Origin: Sycobia sp. Sy_11
Taxonomy: Eukaryota; Arthropoda; Insecta; Hymenoptera; Epichrysomallidae
Reading direction: 5' to 3'
Assembly (NCBI GenBank): GCA_018907035.1
Contig: JACCIC010000017.1
Coordinates: forward strand, 1-64,000
DNA: 64,000 nucleotides
Part shown: piece after piece, positions 22,045 to 33,169 of the stretch
Layout of the letters: each line of letters opens with the position of its first letter
Numbering within the stretch: position 1 is the stretch's first letter
Notes under the pieces: generated by a model
The model's database searches: none
Seen by the model: only the letters and a program-made list of their open reading frames with translations
Told to the model about the DNA's origin: nothing
Translations under genes and position numbers: made by a program

Positions 22045-22503
22045 TGAATCAATAACTAGAGAAAGAGAGAGAGATTTCTACGTAAGAGAAAATAAAATTT
22101 ACAAAAATCAAAAGATGTAAGAGAAGTGTTAGCTTAACTTGAAGAAGAAAAAGGGTAATATCAACTAACGTCACATCTTTTTTAAGATACGAATCCCAAA
22201 GTTGGATATGAACATTCGTTTGAGCTGGCCTGGTATTAATACTTTCAGTGGACTACTTTAAGTTGATGTTCGTGATTCAAGACGCCATCTAGTGACCGCT
22301 GGTGAAACTGATTGTTAAAACTATTAACTTAATTTATTGATGAAAGTAAAATGATTTTAAATAAAAAAACATAACCTATGTCCTTCCGAAGATAATATAT
22401 AATCTATATGTCAAATTTCAGAACCATCGGTTCAGTAGTTTTTTCGGTTATCGTGTACAAACAAAAACACGCTTTGTCTTTATAATTTAGTAGTATAGTA
22501 TGA
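22045..22503 (-). mobile_element. Helitron-like element, 5' part only (copy H1)
   Basis: It matches, in the same orientation, 24760-25200 of the longer copy. Read on the minus strand, it starts near 22503 with ...AAATTATAAAGACAAAGCG and runs through TTTGTTTGTACACGATAACC and GGACATAGGTTATG. It stops at a GA-rich tract at the border of the BEL/Pao relic. No 3' end is present. Confidence 0.65.
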
Positions 22504-22597
22504 GTATGATAAGATATGATATGATATGACATGATATGATATGATATGAAGTATGAGATGATATGATATGGTATGATATGATATGATATGATGATAT

Positions 22598-22649
<52 letters not shown>
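22504..22649. repeat. (ATGAT)n and (TA)n microsatellites between two Helitron-like copies
   Basis: ATGATATG-type repeats at 22504-22605 run into about 44 bp of pure TA (22606-22649). The pentameric repeat lies next to the 5' end of every Helitron-like copy here. Confidence 0.85.
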
Positions 22650-22650
<1 letters not shown>

Positions 22651-24247
22651 TAGCATCCCCCGTCCCGGCTTCGCCAGAGATAATAATATAACCGATTTCA
22701 TAAGCAATTCCATAATATCTAAGTAAAAAGTACTCTATATATAAAAATCTATGTTACTATAAATAATTGACCCTAAATTACCTATAGTCGCTTCTGTATA
22801 TACAGTATGTATATACAGAATGTACAACCATATTTAATACACGCATATTACATACGGCTTCTATGAGGAAAATTGTACTTTCAAGTTCGAGCAGTAAAAA
22901 AAGATGTCCAAGTGTCTCAAGACCACGTTTATAGAGAGTATCATGTTCCTAATATAGAACATGTCTCGGGACGACTGCTGTAGAAAGTTTTGTGTTGGAA
23001 AGGTAGAATACGACGTCCAGGTATCCCGGGACTACTTTTACTGGAAGTGTACGTGTTCGAACGATAGAAAATTAATCTCTTTATAGAACTCTCTTAAAAA
23101 CTACCCGTAGAAGTCATTCCAAAATATCTCGACATCGTATTCGAACGTCCCAACATGAATCTCTCCATAGAAGTCGTCCCGTCATACCTGGACATCGTGT
23201 TCTACCGTCCGAACACGAAATTCTCCGTGGAAGTCGTCCCGTCATACCTGGACATCGTTTTCTTTCATTCGAACACGAAATTGCCCGAAGAAGTCGTCCC
23301 GAGGCGCTTGGACATCTTATTCCACTATCCGAACACGAAATTCCCCGTGGAAGTCGTCCCGTCATACCTGGACGTCGTTTTCTACCGTCCGAACACACAA
23401 CTCCCTGTAGAAGTTGTCCCGTCATACCTGGACATCGTTTTCTACCGTCCGTATACGTAATTGCCCGAAGAAGTCGTCCCGAGGCGCTTGGACATCTTAT
23501 TCCACTATCCGAACACGAAATTCCCCGTGGAAGTCGTCCCGTCATACCTGGACGTCGTTTTCTACCGTCCGAACACACAACTCCCTGTAGAAGTTGTCCC
23601 GTCATACCTGGACATCGTTTTCTACCGTCCGTATACGTAATTCCCCGTAGAAGCCGTCCCGAGGCGCTTGGACATCTTAATCCACTATCTGAACACGAAA
23701 CTCCGTATAGAAGTCATTCAGAGACACCTGAACATCGTCTTCTACCGTCCGAACACGAAATTGCTCGTGGAAGTCGTCCCGTCATACCTTGACATCGTTT
23801 TCTACCGTCCGAACACGAAACTCCCCGTAGAAATTGTCCCGACGTACGTAAAAATAGTTTCCTACCAACTAAACACGATAGTCCCAGTAGAAGTCGTCCC
23901 GAGAAAAGTAGCATCGCTTCCTAACGACTAAACACAGTACTCCCCGTAGAAGTCGTTCGGAAAGACCTAGATTTCATATTTTACCATCCCAACACGAATC
24001 TTCTCATAGAAATTGATTTCTTCGTACTTGGACGTCGATTTCTATCAACTAAATACAATATTCCCCGTAGAAATCGTCCAGAGACATCTGGACATCGCAT
24101 TCTATCATCCAAACACACAACTGCATATATAAATTGTCTTGAGGCAACGGAATATCGTAATCAACTGCCCGTACACGCCAATACAATATTTCTCAGTAGA
24201 AACCGTATTTAAATTGTGTATATGTCTTATGTATAATATAATATACA

Positions 24248-24301
<54 letters not shown>

Positions 24302-24481
24302 TACACATACATACATATATATATATACATATTTCCTATATTTTCGTTTTTTCAATTAAATACCGTGAATATTTTCGTAGCGATGCCAACTGAAATTCAA
24401 GCAAAATCTTGGTATGCGAATAGCGTATTTTGTAAGCAGACGATGGATGTTGCCTTTTTATGCATTTATGCAGAAGTGACG

Positions 24482-24540
<59 letters not shown>

Positions 24541-25202
24541 CTATACATAGTTTCGAGGTTGTTGGTAAAGAATCCTATTTTGCTATTATTTCTTTTGTTC
24601 AAACTAAAAAAAACATAGGCTCTTGTCACAATTCTGAGGTTAATATAATGTATTAAAATAAAAACATAATTTGTCGTCACAAACTATATTCAGTATGATT
24701 TGGCATACAGAACCATATTATAAAATGAAAGAGAGCGAAAGAGAGAGAGAGATAGAGAAAGAGAGAGAGAGAGAGAGATTTCCCACGTAAGAGAAAATAA
24801 AATTTACAAAAATCAAAAGATTTCCAAAGGTGTGAGAGTAATGTCAGATTAACTTGAAGAACAAAAAGGGTAATACCAACTAACGTCACATCTTTTTAAA
24901 GACGCGAATCCCAAAGTTGGATATGAACACACGTTTGAGCTGGCCTGGTATTAATAATTTAAGCGGACTACTTTGTGTTGATGTTCGTGATTCAAGACGC
25001 CCCCTAGTGTCCGCTGGTGAAACTGATTGTTAAAACCATTAATTTAATTTATTTATGAAAGTAAAATGATTTTCAATAAAAAACATAGCCTACGTCCTTC
25101 CGAACACAATATAGAATCTATATGTCAAATTTCAGAACAATCTGTTTTTTTCGGTTATCATGTACAAACAAAAATACGCTTTGTCTTTATAAATTATTAT
25201 GA
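22650..25202 (-). mobile_element. Non-autonomous Helitron-like element, full length (copy H2)
   Basis: On the minus strand the 5' end is TCATAATAATTTATAAAGAC at 25202. The 3' end is CTAG (22650-22653), preceded by a CTGGC-GAA-GCCGG hairpin. TC start, 3' hairpin and CTRR end with A/T flanks are Helitron hallmarks. Inside, in element order, are the conserved leader (CGGTTATC..GTACAAACAAAAA), a GA/CT tract (about 24725-24778), a unique segment with a TA repeat (24487-24536), another TA run (24253-24293) and the 60-bp minisatellite. There is no Rep/helicase frame, so it would need a helper element. The assignment rests on ends only. Confidence 0.65.
22870..24180. repeat. 60-bp minisatellite with an orientation switch
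   Basis: From 23101 to 24180, about 18 units keep an exact 60-bp period around AAGTCGTCCCGTCATACCTG and CTACCGTCCGAACACGAAA. At 22870-23085 about three units run in the opposite orientation. A perfect three-unit (180-bp) higher-order duplication is visible: 23281-23460 equals 23461-23640. Unit divergence rises towards 24180. Because 60 is a multiple of three, long open frames arise on both strands without being genes. Confidence 0.95.
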
Positions 25203-25253
25203 TATGATATGATATGATATCATATGATATGATATGGTATGAAGTATGAAGTA

Positions 25254-25303
<50 letters not shown>

Positions 25304-25330
25304 GTATGTATATATGTATATATATAGTCG
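25203..25330. repeat. (ATGAT)n then (TA)n microsatellites
   Basis: The ATGATATG-type repeat adjoins the 5' end of Helitron-like copy H2 and is followed by TA/TATG repeats from about 25257. Confidence 0.9.
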
Positions 25331-26840
25331 CTAAATATCAATAAACAGACACACTTATCACTTTTCAACGGATGCGGAAGCTTACTACGTGGCGGCCGGA
25401 TCCTTTTCAACGTAAATTCTCGTGGTTGTCCTATCGAGCTATGCGAATAAAAAAGGGGAAGTAATGGCAAAACGATAGTGATAATACGTCAGCTAAAAGA
25501 CTCATATAAACTTGGTCACTTTATTTAATTCTAGAGTACAAAAATATAAATTTTTGATCATCATAAGTTGGGCGACAGTCGCCGTTACAGGATCGACACG
25601 AACACGATAGAAAGTTAGAATCTCAAAGGAGCGGATTCAAACGCGCTAGATACTAGAGCCACTCGCGCTGGTGATGACGCCGTCTCGCAGATTATTTCAC
25701 GGCAGGAGGCATAATCTTGTCAGAGTGCTGTCGACTGTCCCGACGTAGAACTTTGGGATAGTAGTTGGAGTTCGGACAATGCTTGGCTCTCTCTCTTTCT
25801 CTATCTTTTCGGTCAGCTAGTGGTTGGCTCTTGCTTAAATCGAACCTCTATCTTGCTTAAACCAAAATCTGTCTCTCCTATGATAGTCGCGATTTCTCCA
25901 AGGGCATACTACGAGAGTGCCTAGACAACGACGAGGATCGGCGTCCACTTATCGATTCCGTATTTCCAAGAAGACGAGGAAGAACGAATTCTTAAATTGC
26001 TTCGAGCGGAAGGTTGTTCAGAGCATGCAAGACATTTAAAGCAACTTATATTAGGAAATTCTGAAAATTAAAAACATATTATTATTATATTTAAGATTCG
26101 CTATAATTACGCCATTGTGTAGCTAATAATACTGAATTACTTAGTTTTCTCCGGATGAGACAATTTCTTATATCGCCCTTAAAGTGAAATGATTTTCAAT
26201 TCCGAAATCCTCTTGTGGTCACAGGGCTATGAATTATTCCTCTGCATTCATTTAGTTCCCAATCAATCCTAAGTATAAGTGCACCTGCTGGTTTCGGCTT
26301 CGTTAAAAATAGTTCGCAAATAACTATTATGCTTTGGCTGCATACGTATTTCGAACATATAGTCATGGAATGTAAGAATTAATTATTCTTCTCCAGCCTT
26401 TTCTCCCACGGTTGAAATAATACATTCCAATAGCATAGTATACATTGAATCACAATTTGCAATATAATTATAAAATTTATAATATTGCTAGATGATACAT
26501 AAGATCATGGTAATACTTTACGTGAAATGCTTTAAAAATAATAAAGAATTATAAATTGTTTGCATCAATATTTTTACAAAAATAATAAACTATCTAGCCA
26601 TAGCTATTGTTTAAATATAAGATTAAAACCAATTCTGTAATAAATAAAACTATTTCGGATTTTCGGTTGGGCAGGATTACGAGAGCGCTGGAGTCGAGAT
26701 AACTCTAGGGATCTTCTTTCGATTGTATTGTCCATAGAACTGCTTTTGGAGCGAGAGAGTTGCCCTTTTATAAACGAAAAATTAATCGATCAGATGTTTA
26801 CGCCACCGTTCGACTAATTTCGAATCGAGCTGCCGATAAA
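25331..26840. other. Non-coding; possible LTR relic at 25500-25990
   Basis: 25330-25990 is more GC-rich than its surroundings and has no ORF. On the minus strand it contains CGCCCAACTT (reminiscent of a primer-binding site) and AATAAA. I could not find matching repeats to prove an LTR. 26000-26840 is AT-rich with nothing recognised. Confidence 0.3.
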
Positions 26841-27071
26841 ATAATAATAATAATTTATCAGTAATATAATGATAATAATCGCATTATAATTATAATAATT
26901 ATAATGCTAATTTGCGATTTTGCCCTTGAGGACGCCCGTATTCTTATAATGATTTCGGCGCTGTCTTATAATTAGAATTCGTAATTTATTTCTGTCGGAT
27001 ATTTATTTAACAACACTAATAACAATGATAATTAGTATAACAAATAATAATAATTATAATAATAATAATAA
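26840..27071. repeat. AT-rich satellite, left segment
   Basis: It contains GACGCCCGTATTCTTATAAT, TTTCGGCGCTGT and GATAATTAGTATAACAA, all of which recur in altered form at 32126-32477 and 37078-37270. It ends in (AAT)n, where the minus-strand LINE has inserted. Taking out the two LINEs leaves about 750 bp of related repeats. Confidence 0.65.
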
Positions 27072-27289
27072 TTTTTTTTTTTTTTGAGGAGAAAAATCCT
27101 TTATGGATCCCGGAGACCGGTCCCCGGGTATGTAGGACTTACCTGTGAGGGCATACCCACTAAAAAACTACCTCCGTAATTTTTTAGTGGCGTGCACCGA
27201 GGAGACCTCACGATGGCGTAAATGCAGCCCAGGAACCGTCTATGAGGACATTACTTCTGGGCGGCGCCATCCTATTCGCCCTTGCGGGC

Positions 27290-30224
27290 TTACTCGCCTT
27301 CATCAATTCTTCGTTTGTGGTCCAGGATGGTTTTGCAAAAATTGCAAATCTTGGACCACTTCTCAGGACTCTCCAGCATCAGCCGGACGATATTTTCAGG
27401 CCCACATGGTCCTACGTCTCTCCAGAGGCACTCCCTCTCGAGGCGAAACACCTCGCACTGGAAAAATGTGTGAAGCGCATCGTCTCGGGGAACGCAACAG
27501 TGGGCACAGTTCGGATCCGGTACTTTCCCCATCTTGTGGAGATAGGATCGAAACCGACCGTGTCCCGATAAGAGCTGCGTGAGGTGGTAATTAACCTCTC
27601 CGTGCGACCTCTGGAACCATGGCTTTAACTGACTGATCAGTCGAGCCGTCCATCGGCCGCGCGGATCCCTCTCCCAGCGCTTCTGCCATTCGGTCATCGT
27701 GGCAGCTCTGGCCCGTGCATCTACCTCTATTCTGCCGAGAATCTTTTTATTCTGGTGGACAAATTTCTTTTCTTGTGCTTGGAGATCAATGGGAATAACA
27801 CATGTGATTACCAGCACCGCCGATTCGGAGACCATACGGTAGGAGCTCACGATGCGTAATGCCCCTCTACGCTGCACTGCCGCCATTCTTTTCCTATATT
27901 TTTGGGCCATCAGTGCATCGGCCCATACCTCCGCGTCATATAGCATGATGGATTCAGCTGTCCTTATGAGCAGACGCTGCTTGGAGGGTGCTGGACCGCC
28001 GACATTGGCCATCAACCTGCTAAGTTGTGCTGTCCCTCGGGCAGCTCTATCCGCCGCTTTTTTTATTGGTCCCAAAAGGTCAGCTTGGAATCAATCGTCA
28101 CCCCCATGTACCTAACAGCTGCTTTGGTACTCACCGTCGTGTCTCCAACCTGCATAAGGCGTATCTTTGGGATACGTTTCTTAGTCAGGAGCATCAACGA
28201 TCTCCGTTTTCGCCGCCGCCAGTTCTAATCCATTGCTCTCCATCCATCTCTCCACGCGATGTATCACCTGATTGAGTCGCATCTGTGTAGCGTCATAGTC
28301 CCTAGCGATGATAACAGTTGCTACATCATCTGCATATTCAACCAGAAAGGTGTCCTCAGGCATCTGAATCCGGAGTATTCCGTCATATGAGACGTTCCAC
28401 ATGTCGGCTCTGAGTACAGACCCCTGAACCACCCCGGAACTAAGTATTTTCCTTCTCCTACCGTCCGATGTCTCGTAAACCAAGTATCGACCCTTAAGGT
28501 AGTCATCCAATATACGAAGTATATAAGATAGCACCCGAAAGTATAAGGAAGCACCCAAAAAAAAAACATTTGCCCATCCAACAGAGTTGAAGGCATTCCG
28601 AACGTCAAGGGTAGCCAGGAGGCAAAAAGGTCGCCCTGCCCCCTCGGAATCCGTACTGTCTGTTAGCCAAGCCGCCGGCAGCAGCAACAGCCCCGAGCAG
28701 TCGTGGCTTCAATAGACGCTCCATCAGCTTTCCAGCTGTATCTAACATACATAAAGGTCGATACGACGAGAGCGCCTCCGGTGGACCCTTGCCCTTGTCG
28801 ATAAGCACAAGTTTCGCCACCTTCCAGCTAGAATAGAATAAACCAGCCGTCAAGCACGAATTGTACATCGACAGAAGGAGTTCTGGATGCTTCTCAACTA
28901 CTATTTTCAGCACCTCTCCTGGAATTCCGTCAAGTCCTGGAGCCCTCTTATTACGCATGGTTCTCACGGCTCTACCGAGCTCCTCCTTGCTGAAAAGAGG
29001 TACATTCAGTTCTCGTTTCGGTGGAGCTGGATCAGACCTATCAAGGTGGGTAGGGAACAGAGTATCTACGATGTCCTGCATTTTGCCGGAGTCCAAGGTG
29101 CCCATGTTTCCATGAGCTCCCAGTTTTCCAGCAACTACCTTGTATCCCAGTCCCCATGGATCCGCATCTATGTCCTCACACAGTGCCTTCCAGCATCGGC
29201 GTTTGCTGGCCTCGATCGCTCGTCGAAGGACTTTCTTAGATAGCTTGTATTCAGCCCTCCTCAAAGTGATGTCATCTCCGTGTTTACGAGTTCTCTGTGA
29301 CATTCGTCGTAGATTTAAACCCCTAAGCCTGATGTCAGCTATCTCAGCCGTCCACCAGTAAACAGGACGTCTTTTTCCATCAACCGCTTTGCAGGGCATC
29401 AACTCTTCGCAAGCCCGGCGTAGAATGCACATTGTGGCGCTAGTCAACTCCCTGGCGTGCTGAATTGTCGATGAGCCATTTGGAATCTTAACAAGGCTTT
29501 GCTGACCGCGTTCAATGGCCTGTGAGAATTTCTCTCTATTTATCCCTGCAACGTTCCATCTAGGGGGCCTTCGCGAATTGTGTCCAGCGAAACCTGCCGT
29601 TCTATCACATAAGCCGAGTGTGATGTACTGGTGATCGCTGGCTGTGTAGTCCTCGATCATCTGCCAGTCCTGGATTCGAGAGGCCAGATGTTCAGTCGCA
29701 AAGGTCACATCAGGTATAGTTTCGGCATAGCCCGGTCTCCTGAAGGTCGAAGTATTGCCAGTATTTAGAATTATTAGACCTAGTCTGGACACTAGTTCCA
29801 TGACTCTTCGACCCTTGGAGTCGGGCCCCGCCATGCCCCATTCTAGGGCCCTTGCATTAAACTCACCTGCCATCACCAGTTCACCTTTCATTTCTCTGAC
29901 GGTGTCTTCCAGGTCATCAAGTATGATCTGGTAGTCACCTATGGCTTGGTTTGGTGTAAGATAGCAACTCACATACGTGATGAGATTGCATCGTACCCAA
30001 ACATAGCCATTTCCAGATCCATGAGCCTATAATTTTGTTTTTCGTGGGTCAGGAATCCAAATGGCTGCCGTTCAAAAGTTATCGGTGAACCAACCTACTC
30101 CTTCTCTGTTCCAATACTGTTCGCTGATAATTAATATATCAGCATCAGTATCGTGGCAACGCCGAAGAAGGAGGTGATCAACTGTCCTGCTGCGATTAAT
30201 ATTTCCTTGCAGAATTATGACCAT
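27290..30224 (-). pseudogene. LINE A ORF2: endonuclease, reverse transcriptase, C-terminal zinc finger
   Basis: The ATG at 30224 overlaps the gag stop by 10 bp. The APE-type endonuclease shows L-I-I-S-E-Q-Y, then A-G-E-F-N-A-R-A-L-E-W-G and the S-D-H-Q-Y box. RT shows T-L-D-V-R-N-A-F-N (motif A), a G-V-V-Q-G-S-V-like motif B and E-Y-A-D-D-V-A-T-V (motif C, intact). The C-terminus has C-A-H-C...H-T-F-F-Q-C. In-frame stops (TGA and TAG) lie at about 30030-30090. Near 28605-28690 a deletion with a frameshift removes the stretch before motif A. Another frame change lies near 28100-28180. Target-primed reverse transcription is the known role. This copy is defective. Domain order and motif style match the R1 clade. 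Confidence 0.9.
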
Positions 30225-31282
30225 TTAGCCTTTTTTGCGAGAGCCTCGGGAAAAGTCAGACAGGCGCCAGAACCGGCAACGTGCCGGCGTCCCTCCGATT
30301 TCGCTTCACCTTTACAGAGAAAACATTCAGGTTCTGTGGTGCAAGACGCGACCTTGTGATCTCTCTGTCCGCAACGATAACAACAGGCGTTACGGTCAGG
30401 GCCTTTATAGCTATGGCTCCGGTGGCCATAGCCTAGGCACCTGTAGCACCTCGTCATTATTTCGCGGCGGCGTACACGACAATTCACTAGGCCCACTCGC
30501 AAAAACCTGATCTTCAGCAGCTGCACGGCAGCAACCTCCTCCAACACTACGATAGCAGCACGCTGTTCCGCAGTATTGATTTTGGTCACTCTGGCCTGTC
30601 GCTTCCTTGAGCACTTCAGCAAGTGCCTTCCGACCCGGGTTTGGTATGTCTGAGTTCAACCAGCACCTCACCCGATTTGGTTTTCCGGACGGTCCTCACA
30701 TCCGCACCCAAATCCTCCGGTTTGTCCGCCCTGATGGACCTCATCACCGCAGCGTAGGATTTCCCCTGCGCTGGTTTGGTGGCGATCGCATCGAGCTTTG
30801 GCCTTTTTTTTTTATTTCTGTAATTTGTTTCTTCAGATGCTGAGGTTGTTCCTCAGCATTCTGCTCACCGTTGTTCTTCTTCTTTTTTTTTACTACATTC
30901 CAACCCTCTTTTTTATCCTGCTGCTCTCCCTTCTTTTTTTCTTCTTGGTAAGGGAGATATCAGGGGGACTTGATGCCGGTCTCTTCGGGGTTGTCTCTTC
31001 TCTCTTGTGCCTAGTTGTTGGAAAGAGGCTCCCCGATACCCTCTTCCCTTGTATTTTGTGCTGAATAGCATCTACGAGCTCTTCAGCTTTTGGGAGCCCA
31101 TCCTTAATATCTTTTTTTATATTTGGTTGGCTCTTCATTTCTTTTATCATGTCTTTGAGCAGCCGAGCAAGTTGGAGAATAATCTCCAGTTCACTCGTCT
31201 GCTCAACAGACCTAATCCCGGCCTCAGCCGGCTCTCCCTCCCCCACCCCAAGGTGACTCCTTTGTTGCTTTAGGCAATCCAT
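30215..31282 (-). pseudogene. LINE A ORF1 (gag-like, CCHC zinc knuckles)
   Basis: The N-terminal frame (from 31282) holds a Lys/Glu-rich region and a basic K-K-K-K-R-R tail. After a stop and frame changes (about 30610-30900), the central R1-type segment reads V-R-T-V-R-K-T-K-S-G-E-V-L-V. The C-terminal frame (30622 to 30215) has knuckles C-Y-R-C-L-G-Y-G-H, C-Y-R-C-G-Q-R-D-H and C-F-L-C. These knuckles bind element RNA in the family. The end K-A-K-W-S overlaps the ORF2 start, as is common in R1-clade elements. Confidence 0.85.
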
Positions 31283-31812
31283 AGATCTATTTTTGTTACT
31301 TCATTCCTGCAGATGGTCGGCCTCCTGGACCCTTCAACGTTGAGCTCGATGAGGCAGCCCCCCAACAAATGCCTGTAAGGGCTGACCCATCTCGGACTAT
31401 TGTGCAGGAGTATAGTGCGCTCTGATGCGCTATTCCACCTCCGTCCTCTCGAGCCTCGCACCCCAACAACAAGGTGTTTCACTCTCTGGAGAAACATCGG
31501 AGGAAATCACGCACCGAACGCCCTCGCCAAAGCCGTTTCACTAGATCTGGCTAGGATCTAGCCTCCCGTCTTGCCATCAGCGGGAGCCAAAGATGTTTCA
31601 GGTCACCCAGCACGCAACCAGGCGTAAACCTGGACACCCATCCTTTTGGCAGCTCACGGGTCGAACCACACGGCGAACACAGCAGTCTGTCATTTGTTCA
31701 AGAGTACCTGGTTCTAACCTTCATTCATGTAGATTCACACATTTTCCCTCAAATATTCTAGTGAAGCTCCAATGCTTGAAGCTCACTCATGCATCTATAA
31801 TCACTCTGCCAA

Positions 31813-31993
31813 GATCCCTTTTACAGGATCGTTCGCTTACGCTCCGCGTGTGTTTTCACTCCTCAGAAGATACCCGTTTATAGAGTCTCTGAGCGAGTGT
31901 GCCTTCCTTCATCTCTATATTACTGACGAAGGTCTGTTTATAGGACCTGCAGCTTCGATCATTTACTCTGGGATATCCTTTTTAAGGAATATC
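31813..31993 (-). promoter_or_regulatory. Four tandem hairpins in the LINE A 5' leader
   Basis: Stems at 31972-31993 (GATATTCC/GGATATC), 31927-31957 (AGGTC/GACCT with outer CGAAG/CTTCG), 31862-31893 (ACTC/GGGT with outer CTCAGA/TCTGAG) and 31813-31830 (GATCC/GGATC). Loops read TTAAAAA, CTATAAACA, TATAAAC and TGTAAAA on the LINE strand. Stems differ while pairing is kept. Confidence 0.7.
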
Positions 31994-32125
31994 TGCTCAC
32001 TCATAAAATGGCAGCTATCTTACTATCTTTTCACCCTTCCATTCGTGGTAGGATGGGGGTACACTTTTAAGCCCATCACCTGATCGGTTGAGAGATGGTG
32101 AAACAGCCGATCTTCTTCAAGGTAC

Positions 32126-32139
32126 AGACAACGGATGGG

Positions 32140-32190
<51 letters not shown>

Positions 32191-32477
32191 TAAGTTGGTT
32201 TTTTCGTCCTTGTAGACGCTCGTGTTTCTATAATATAAGTTATTATTGTAATAATTTCGGCGCTGTTTTATAATAATACTTCTTATTTAGTTCGCTCGTA
32301 TTCTAAATAATATTTAGTTATTATAATAATATTCGTCATAATTATTATAGCGAATATTAATAATAATGGTATAATTATAACAAAATATAATAATGTAAAT
32401 AATAATTACATTAGTATTTAATTCTTTGAGATTCTAGATAATATTTAATTATACTAATAATAATAACGATAATTAGT
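32126..32477. repeat. AT-rich satellite, middle segment, with (AAT)n
   Basis: (AAT)n at 32126-32190 is followed by diverged satellite units containing GACGCTCGTGTTTCTATAAT, TTTCGGCGCTGT and ACGATAATTAGT (32466-32477). The last is the left target duplication of LINE B. Confidence 0.7.
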
Positions 32478-32633
32478 GTGGGGCCTTGCGTTCAGCTACT
32501 ACACGCGTCTCCGGGGTTGCGGATAGGGGAACGAAATAAGCACTTCTAAGAGCGACGCCCGTCTACACACCCACTCATCATTCACACACCTACATATCTG
32601 TAAGATAGCCGTACTCGGACTGGGGGATATATC

Positions 32634-32744
32634 GGGAACTCTATAAATGAGTTTCCCACGAATGGTGGAGATGGAAACCCTATAAACGGGTAACTTCCAG
32701 GCGGGTTATGAATGAATGAGGGGCCCTATAAACGGGCATCTCTC
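32634..32744 (+). promoter_or_regulatory. Three tandem TATAAA-loop hairpins in the LINE B 5' leader
   Basis: Hairpins lie at 32634-32657 (GGGAACTC/GAGTTTCCC), 32673-32698 (ACCC/GGGT with outer GGAA/TTCC) and 32718-32744 (GCCC/GGGC with outer GAG/CTC). The loop is TATAAAT or TATAAAC in every case. They are spaced about 40-45 bp apart. Confidence 0.75.
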
Positions 32745-33169
32745 ACGTATGAATGCGACGGTAAGTTCTTGCGGATGCAGTGATTACTTGTTGATTGGTG
32801 GGATTAGCTGTGAGGGAATCACTTCATGCTTATGTGCGTTCTCCTTCTGGAGGGTACAGTTGTAAAACCAGATGGCACTCCTGGGCCGCCACAAGTAGGG
32901 GGCCCGAACTCAGTCTAGCCAACATGGAAGGCTGGCCCACACATTGGTAAGACGTCGTCAGGCGTCAAATCTCGCTTCTCGCAGTAGTGCCCTATGGCGT
33001 ACGGATGGGACCCTGCTGCGAGTCATGGGGGAGGAACAGCCGAGGCCACCGGAATGTAGGAGGGCTTCAGTACTGGGGAGATTCAGGACGCTGAACCGTC
33101 ATGTCCAACAAGTGATCCTCCTGACCATCACAAATTTAAAACATTTAACACAATTTAATAATACAACCA

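Larger units (their letters stand above)
27072..32125 (-). mobile_element. R1-like non-LTR retrotransposon (LINE A), nearly full length
   Basis: The 5' leader is at the right, then gag, ORF2 and a 3' UTR ending in a 14-bp poly(A) (T run at 27072-27085). The 3' UTR has an 11-bp-stem hairpin (27157-27190, CCACTAAAAAA paired with TTTTTTAGTGG). Both borders lie in (AAT)n sequence, so the target duplication cannot be delimited. Frames are broken in several places. Confidence 0.9.

Noticed and set aside
23114..23931. Long open frames (up to 163 codons) on both strands
   Set aside because: They come from the 60-bp minisatellite period, which is a multiple of three; both strands stay open and the products are only repeats.
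22860..24180. CRISPR array
   Set aside because: Units are head-to-tail 60-mers with no unique spacers, in a eukaryotic repeat context.
25331..25990. Minus-strand LTR with AATAAA and CGCCCAACTT
   Set aside because: Order of the poly(A) signal and primer-site-like text is inconsistent with one LTR, and no partner was found.
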